From Pseudoflavonifractor sp. (lineage in GTDB: Bacteria > Bacteroidota > Bacteroidia > Bacteroidales > Muribaculaceae): DNA of 64,000 nt. The stretch is from contig JAMPAQ010000001.1 of assembly GCA_023667145.1 (NCBI GenBank), forward strand, positions 1,112,138-1,176,137. Direction: 5' to 3'. Below are positions 61,195 through 64,000 of the stretch, one piece after another. The notes beneath the pieces were generated by a model, which ran no database searches, was not told where the DNA came from, and saw only the letters and a program-made list of their open reading frames with translations. Positions within the stretch are counted from its first letter, which is position 1, and every line of letters starts with the position of its first letter. Position numbers and translations under genes: made by a program.

Positions 61195-61661
61195 AACTTC
61201 ACACTGTTTTTATGTTTCAGACACTCATCAAGCATATGCTGTGAACGGATGCAATATTGATTGTTGGGCTTCTCATATTTGAGTTTACCGATGGCGGCTT
61301 CAGCGGTTATGTCACCACTGAAATAAAGTTCCAGTGTGCGGATAACTTTATCATTGGCTATTCCTCCGATAACGAGGTCAAAGTCCGAGTTGTCTTCTCC
61401 TCTCCGGCATTGTGTGACAAAAGTCAGCCAATCCATATCATAATGCTCAAAGCGTAGGATTTTCCAATCTGCGGGATTTATATCAAATTCGTAGATGTTT
61501 AGCCACGCGTCCAATTCGCGGCGAATAAATCGATTGCCGTACTGTTTGGCCTGTTCTTCAAGTGAAGTCAGACAAAAGCCTCTCCCAAAATCAAGAAACT
61601 CACGCGAAAACGAAATATCAGGATGCTCTACTGTCAAAGGTGACGAATGGTAAAGTTTCAT
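61191..61661 (-). CDS. DUF3990 domain protein (ADP-ribosyltransferase-like fold)
   Basis: This 156-residue protein begins MKLYHSSPLTVEHPDI with the H-S-S strand, then F-G-R-G-F-C-L-T-S-L-E-E-Q-A, and ends with NQYCIRSQHML. This is the order of DUF3990, which belongs to the ADP-ribosyl-transferase clan. The final catalytic Glu of ARTs is not obvious. It is flanked on both sides by DUF3791 genes with 4-nt overlaps. A toxin-like enzyme with small helical partners is plausible; it is not proven. Confidence 0.8.
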   Translation of the reverse strand: MKLYHSSPLTVEHPDISFSREFLDFGRGFCLTSLEEQAKQYGNRFIRRELDAWLNIYEFDINPADWKILRFEHYDMDWLTFVTQCRRGEDNSDFDLVIGGIANDKVIRTLELYFSGDITAEAAIGKLKYEKPNNQYCIRSQHMLDECLKHKNSVKL

Positions 61662-61876
61662 TGTGGCAACACTCCTTTCTCCCTCATGAAATCAATTATA
61701 TCCTCCAACAGGTAACGTGCTCCAAAAGTATGAAGAACGTCATACGAAGGTACAATGTAGCCATAAAGAATTCCCGACTTCATTAGACGTCGGTAAACAT
61801 CGCTCTGCGGCAGGTTTAGCCAACTGGCAAGTTTGCTGATGAGCCATGTTACAAATTCAAGAGTTGTCTTGTCCAT
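61658..61876 (-). CDS. DUF3791 domain protein (copy A)
   Basis: This 72-residue protein reads TLEFVTWLISKLASWLNLPQSDVYRRLMKSGILYGYIVPSYDVLHTFGARYLLEDI, the longer-known DUF3791 form. It is the first gene of the DUF3791–DUF3990–DUF3791 unit and overlaps the DUF3990 start by 4 nt. The two DUF3791 copies differ considerably, so they are unlikely to be a recent duplication. A role as DUF3990 partner is inferred. Confidence 0.82.
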   Translation of the reverse strand: MDKTTLEFVTWLISKLASWLNLPQSDVYRRLMKSGILYGYIVPSYDVLHTFGARYLLEDIIDFMREKGVLPQ

Positions 61877-61927
61877 ATCAAACCATCTTTATTTCTATAA
61901 CGAGAAATCATCTAATAATGTTATCCG

Positions 61928-62155
61928 TTAGAAATCATCATCGAATATTCCCGAATCCAAGTCATCATCGAAGTCCTGTTGGACATAATCTTTGTGGCTG
62001 TAACTCCCATATCCGTCACAATGATTGCGGTGATTAGAGTGGTCCGTGTAACGTTGACCCTCACTTTGGCGACGTTCCCAAAAGGATTCATTCTTGCGAT
62101 GACCAAATAGCCAGTCAAACACTAACATATCTCGCATAAAACTCCAGAAGCCCAT
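61928..62155 (-). CDS. Small acidic-tailed hypothetical protein
   Basis: From ATG 62155 this 75-residue protein reads MGFWSFMRDMLVFDWLFGHR, a His/Ser/Tyr-rich middle, and a strongly acidic end (QQDFDDDLDSGIFDDDF). An upstream ATG at 62188 would add 11 residues. Small proteins with a hydrophobic front and Asp-rich tail are common in Bacteroidales but have no known function. It lies upstream of the DUF3791/DUF3990 genes in the same direction. Confidence 0.5.
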   Translation of the reverse strand: MGFWSFMRDMLVFDWLFGHRKNESFWERRQSEGQRYTDHSNHRNHCDGYGSYSHKDYVQQDFDDDLDSGIFDDDF

Positions 62156-62238
62156 ATTCCTATATTTTGATATTAAAGATTTTATCAATTGTTGTGAAAA
62201 ACGTAGTAAATTTCAGTTGGCCCTCGCGTTCAAATATC

Positions 62239-62367
62239 CTACGCAAATTTTTTGAATACACACTTGTTATAGTAATAGTTGATGTTGTAGTAGAAGCCGT
62301 GGGGTGTCTTCGGACATAAACACCTAATGAAGCGGTCGCGGTCAATCTTCTTGTCAAGTTTAACCAT
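62239..62367 (-). CDS. Small open frame after the restriction endonuclease
   Basis: This 42-codon frame begins MVKLDKKIDRDRFIRCLC and ends NKCVFKKFA-stop, 10 nt after the endonuclease stop on the same strand. It is Tyr-, Lys- and Cys-rich and may be a genuine small gene of the restriction operon or a fragment of a longer one. I recognise no family. Confidence 0.3.
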   Translation of the reverse strand: MVKLDKKIDRDRFIRCLCPKTPHGFYYNINYYYNKCVFKKFA

Positions 62368-62377
62368 GCGACCGGTA

Positions 62378-63550
62378 TTAGATACGCAAATTATAAACAA
62401 TACTCTCGGGGAAAAGTAAGGGCATCCCCTTTTTCTTTATTTTGAAACTGTAGGTGTCTCCGTGTCCGCTTGGCCGAGATAGGAGGAGGTCTACGGTTAT
62501 AATGCCTGCGTCAATGAGGATGTCAAATTGAGGAATTATTGGATTCCGGGTATGTTCTATGCTGCTGTATCTGAAATACTCTATGCCGTTGCGTAATTCA
62601 TTCTCAACGGTTATCCAAAATGTTTCATGATGTTTCTCATTCAATCGTCCATGCAGTTTCTGTAATGCCCATACCGCGACATCATCAACTTTCTCTCCAT
62701 AGTGCTTTAGCTCAAGGAATTCCTTCACGAGCTCAAGATTCAGTCCGAGTCCTTGGCTGTTTGGATGATTGCATTGTACGGTGTTCTGATAGGTCTTGTG
62801 TCCCTCTCCACAGTCATAACCATAGAGAGCAACAATTTCTCTGCCGGATTTTAGTTTGCTCAAATCCCAATCAGGGGTCTGCGTAAACAGTACGTTCTTC
62901 TTTGAAGACCGTTTTTCGCGGTGGCTTTTAAGCTCAATACCCTTGTAGTCGGGGGCTTTACTCGAATTTTGAGATATGCCAAGCATGGTCTCAATTGTCC
63001 TTCCAATGCCGGTGTCTGCTGTTACCTCTGACTCAAACCATATATCAGAGTGTTTGCGAAAGAATGATAGAAGTTCTTCGCTGACAGTGGTTGAAATGCG
63101 GTAAAACTCATTGATGAAATCTTTTAGGGGTATAGTGTGTGAGGCATTGAAAGCCGCCTCAATATCACAAGTGGTAATATTAATTACGAAGAACCGGCTA
63201 TCGAGTATGCAGATTGCATGGATGTCATCGGCCTTAGTGAAATCCTTTAGCCCATGCGGATCTCCTTTCTTTGTTACAGGACGATATAGCGAAGTGCTTG
63301 TTTCTTTAGCTTCACATCCGTCAAGGATGGTGGTTTTGACGAGATGTTTGTGCTGAGGACCCTGCGGTTGCTCCTCATAGTTGTGTATTCCCTTTTCGAG
63401 AAAGAAAGTCCGCATCGGAGCTGTTGCATCCATTATTCCTTTCTTTAGGCCAGTCGCGGTGAGCTGGACTAAGGTGAACTCTACGTTGTGGTTGACCATA
63501 AAGGCCATATTGCGCTCCTCAAAGGGAGTGAAGGGTCTCATGTGTATCAT
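62378..63550 (-). CDS. MvaI/BcnI-family restriction endonuclease
   Basis: This 390-residue protein contains, near residue 190, the family core G-I-G-R-T-I-E-T-M-L-G-I-S-Q-N-S-S-K-A-P-D-Y followed by KGIELKSHR, matching MvaI/BcnI (PF15515; D-x(n)-ExK metal site). Those enzymes cut CC(W/S)GG-type sequences as monomers; the exact site here cannot be read. The N-terminal ~180 residues may recognise DNA. ATG 63550 is preferred over a TTG at 63556. It begins 2 nt after the stop of the methyltransferase gene, so the two form one operon. Confidence 0.9.
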   Translation of the reverse strand: MIHMRPFTPFEERNMAFMVNHNVEFTLVQLTATGLKKGIMDATAPMRTFFLEKGIHNYEEQPQGPQHKHLVKTTILDGCEAKETSTSLYRPVTKKGDPHGLKDFTKADDIHAICILDSRFFVINITTCDIEAAFNASHTIPLKDFINEFYRISTTVSEELLSFFRKHSDIWFESEVTADTGIGRTIETMLGISQNSSKAPDYKGIELKSHREKRSSKKNVLFTQTPDWDLSKLKSGREIVALYGYDCGEGHKTYQNTVQCNHPNSQGLGLNLELVKEFLELKHYGEKVDDVAVWALQKLHGRLNEKHHETFWITVENELRNGIEYFRYSSIEHTRNPIIPQFDILIDAGIITVDLLLSRPSGHGDTYSFKIKKKGMPLLFPESIVYNLRI

Positions 63551-63552
63551 GG

Positions 63553-64000
63553 TCAACGGATGTTATCGAGTATAACATTGGCTATTGCCCTTGCCATGAG
63601 CGGTGGGACGGCATTGCCGACAAGGGTATATTGGGGAATTTCGTCCTTGCGTTTCTCGCCACCGGTCTGCCGTTTCCCTTGAAATACAAAGCTGTCGTCA
63701 AAAGATTGCAGACGTGCCATCTCACGGACTGTCAAGGGCCGATAGGCGCGATAATGGATGAAATCGTCAGGCATGGTGCAGATGGTAGGACTTTGTTGCT
63801 CGGGGTGCAATACGACATAGTTTCGTTTATGAGAGCCGACCCCCTCCTTGTTTAGCCGCTCTTTCGCGAGGTCGTAATCACCTGCCTCTGCAATGATACG
63901 AAGCCGCTTCTTAACGTCTGCGCTTTGGCTGCTTGTCTGATGATTGAATAATTCAATGACATCTCTAAGGCCTAAATTTTGCAGGTCGTGAGACGATTTG
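63553..64000 (-). CDS. DNA (cytosine-5)-methyltransferase, C-terminal part (runs off the window)
   Basis: The open frame enters from the right edge and ends at 63553. It shows the methyltransferase C-terminal motifs: [20 protein letters not shown] (motif IX side) and [18 protein letters not shown] (motif X), plus upstream [20 protein letters not shown]. These are typical of C5 enzymes that protect the host from the endonuclease. The N-terminal motifs I–VIII, including the PCQ loop, lie beyond 64000. Its codon use matches the AT-rich restriction region. Confidence 0.9.
   Translation of the reverse strand, partial: KSSHDLQNLGLRDVIELFNHQTSSQSADVKKRLRIIAEAGDYDLAKERLNKEGVGSHKRNYVVLHPEQQSPTICTMPDDFIHYRAYRPLTVREMARLQSFDDSFVFQGKRQTGGEKRKDEIPQYTLVGNAVPPLMARAIANVILDNIR

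Noticed and set aside
61921..62118. Leftward 65-codon frame overlapping the acidic-tail protein
   Set aside because: Frame 61928–62155 has a more coherent protein (hydrophobic front, acidic tail).
62160..62357. Leftward Thr-rich 65-codon frame
   Set aside because: Low-complexity Thr/Ser composition typical of a shadow; the overlapping 62239–62367 frame is more protein-like.

Overview
The window is chromosomal DNA from a member of the Bacteroidales, most likely a Muribaculaceae-type gut commensal (inference). Many genes are preceded by the Bacteroidetes promoter pattern TTTG – 18–21 bp – TAnnTTTG rather than by Shine-Dalgarno sites. The gene content fits as well: an Rnf complex in the order RseC-B-C-D-G-E-A, a trp operon in the order B-E-G-D-C-F-A, CarboxypepD-plug outer-membrane barrels, LpxL with an HxxNWE motif, and the C-terminal piece of a type IX secretion cargo. 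No rRNA is present. There is one tRNA, tRNA-Ser(CGA).

Layout. 0.3–3.6 kb: a pRiA4b ORF-3-like protein, YraN, and an AT-richer leftward pair (SDR oxidoreductase, AlbA_2 ATPase-like regulator). 3.8–9.2 kb: the Rnf operon. 9.7–17.8 kb: NADP-glutamate dehydrogenase, then an AraC regulator divergent from a three-gene RND efflux operon. 17.9–23.6 kb: a surface-sugar operon (RmlB, two FdtA/QdtA-like cupins, DegT aminotransferase, MBOAT acyltransferase, SGNH partner). 23.8–29.0 kb: MtaB plus envelope genes (LpxL acyltransferase, GT2, LTA-synthase-like alkaline phosphatase superfamily enzyme). 29.0–35.7 kb: HU, two tandem rhomboids, two tandem EEP-family proteins and an M3 peptidase. 35.8–39.1 kb: a short, divergent DXS-like enzyme and a DEAD-box helicase. 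39.2–47.2 kb: a two-component system bracketed by two AT-rich AAA/DUF4143 ATPase genes, then a lipoprotein and an outer-membrane barrel. 47.3–48.1 kb: an M48 protease. 48.4–55.1 kb: the trp operon, headed by what reads as a classical ribosome-mediated attenuator. 55.4–64 kb: tRNA-Ser followed by an accessory region with an XRE/ImmA/PIN cassette, gene remnants, a ToxR-like membrane regulator with its barrel target, a DUF3791–DUF3990–DUF3791 cassette and an MvaI/BcnI-type restriction-modification system that runs off the window end.

Points most worth a second look: (1) the trp leader, with a tandem-Trp leader peptide, a perfectly complementary antiterminator and a U-tailed terminator; (2) the two DUF4143 ATPase modules, which share a promoter-plus-palindrome 5' architecture and a 3' sequence read in different frames, one of them bracketed by 37-bp direct repeats that split a presumed HK/RR–barrel locus; (3) helically phased TGTCAG repeats between a membrane-anchored winged-helix regulator and its barrel gene; (4) the DUF3791/DUF3990 cassette beside the restriction-modification system; (5) three or four eroded gene fragments (T9SS sorting domain, acyl-CoA ligase tail, methyltransferase head, HTH tail). 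All functional statements are read from the sequence and from family knowledge. No database search was run.
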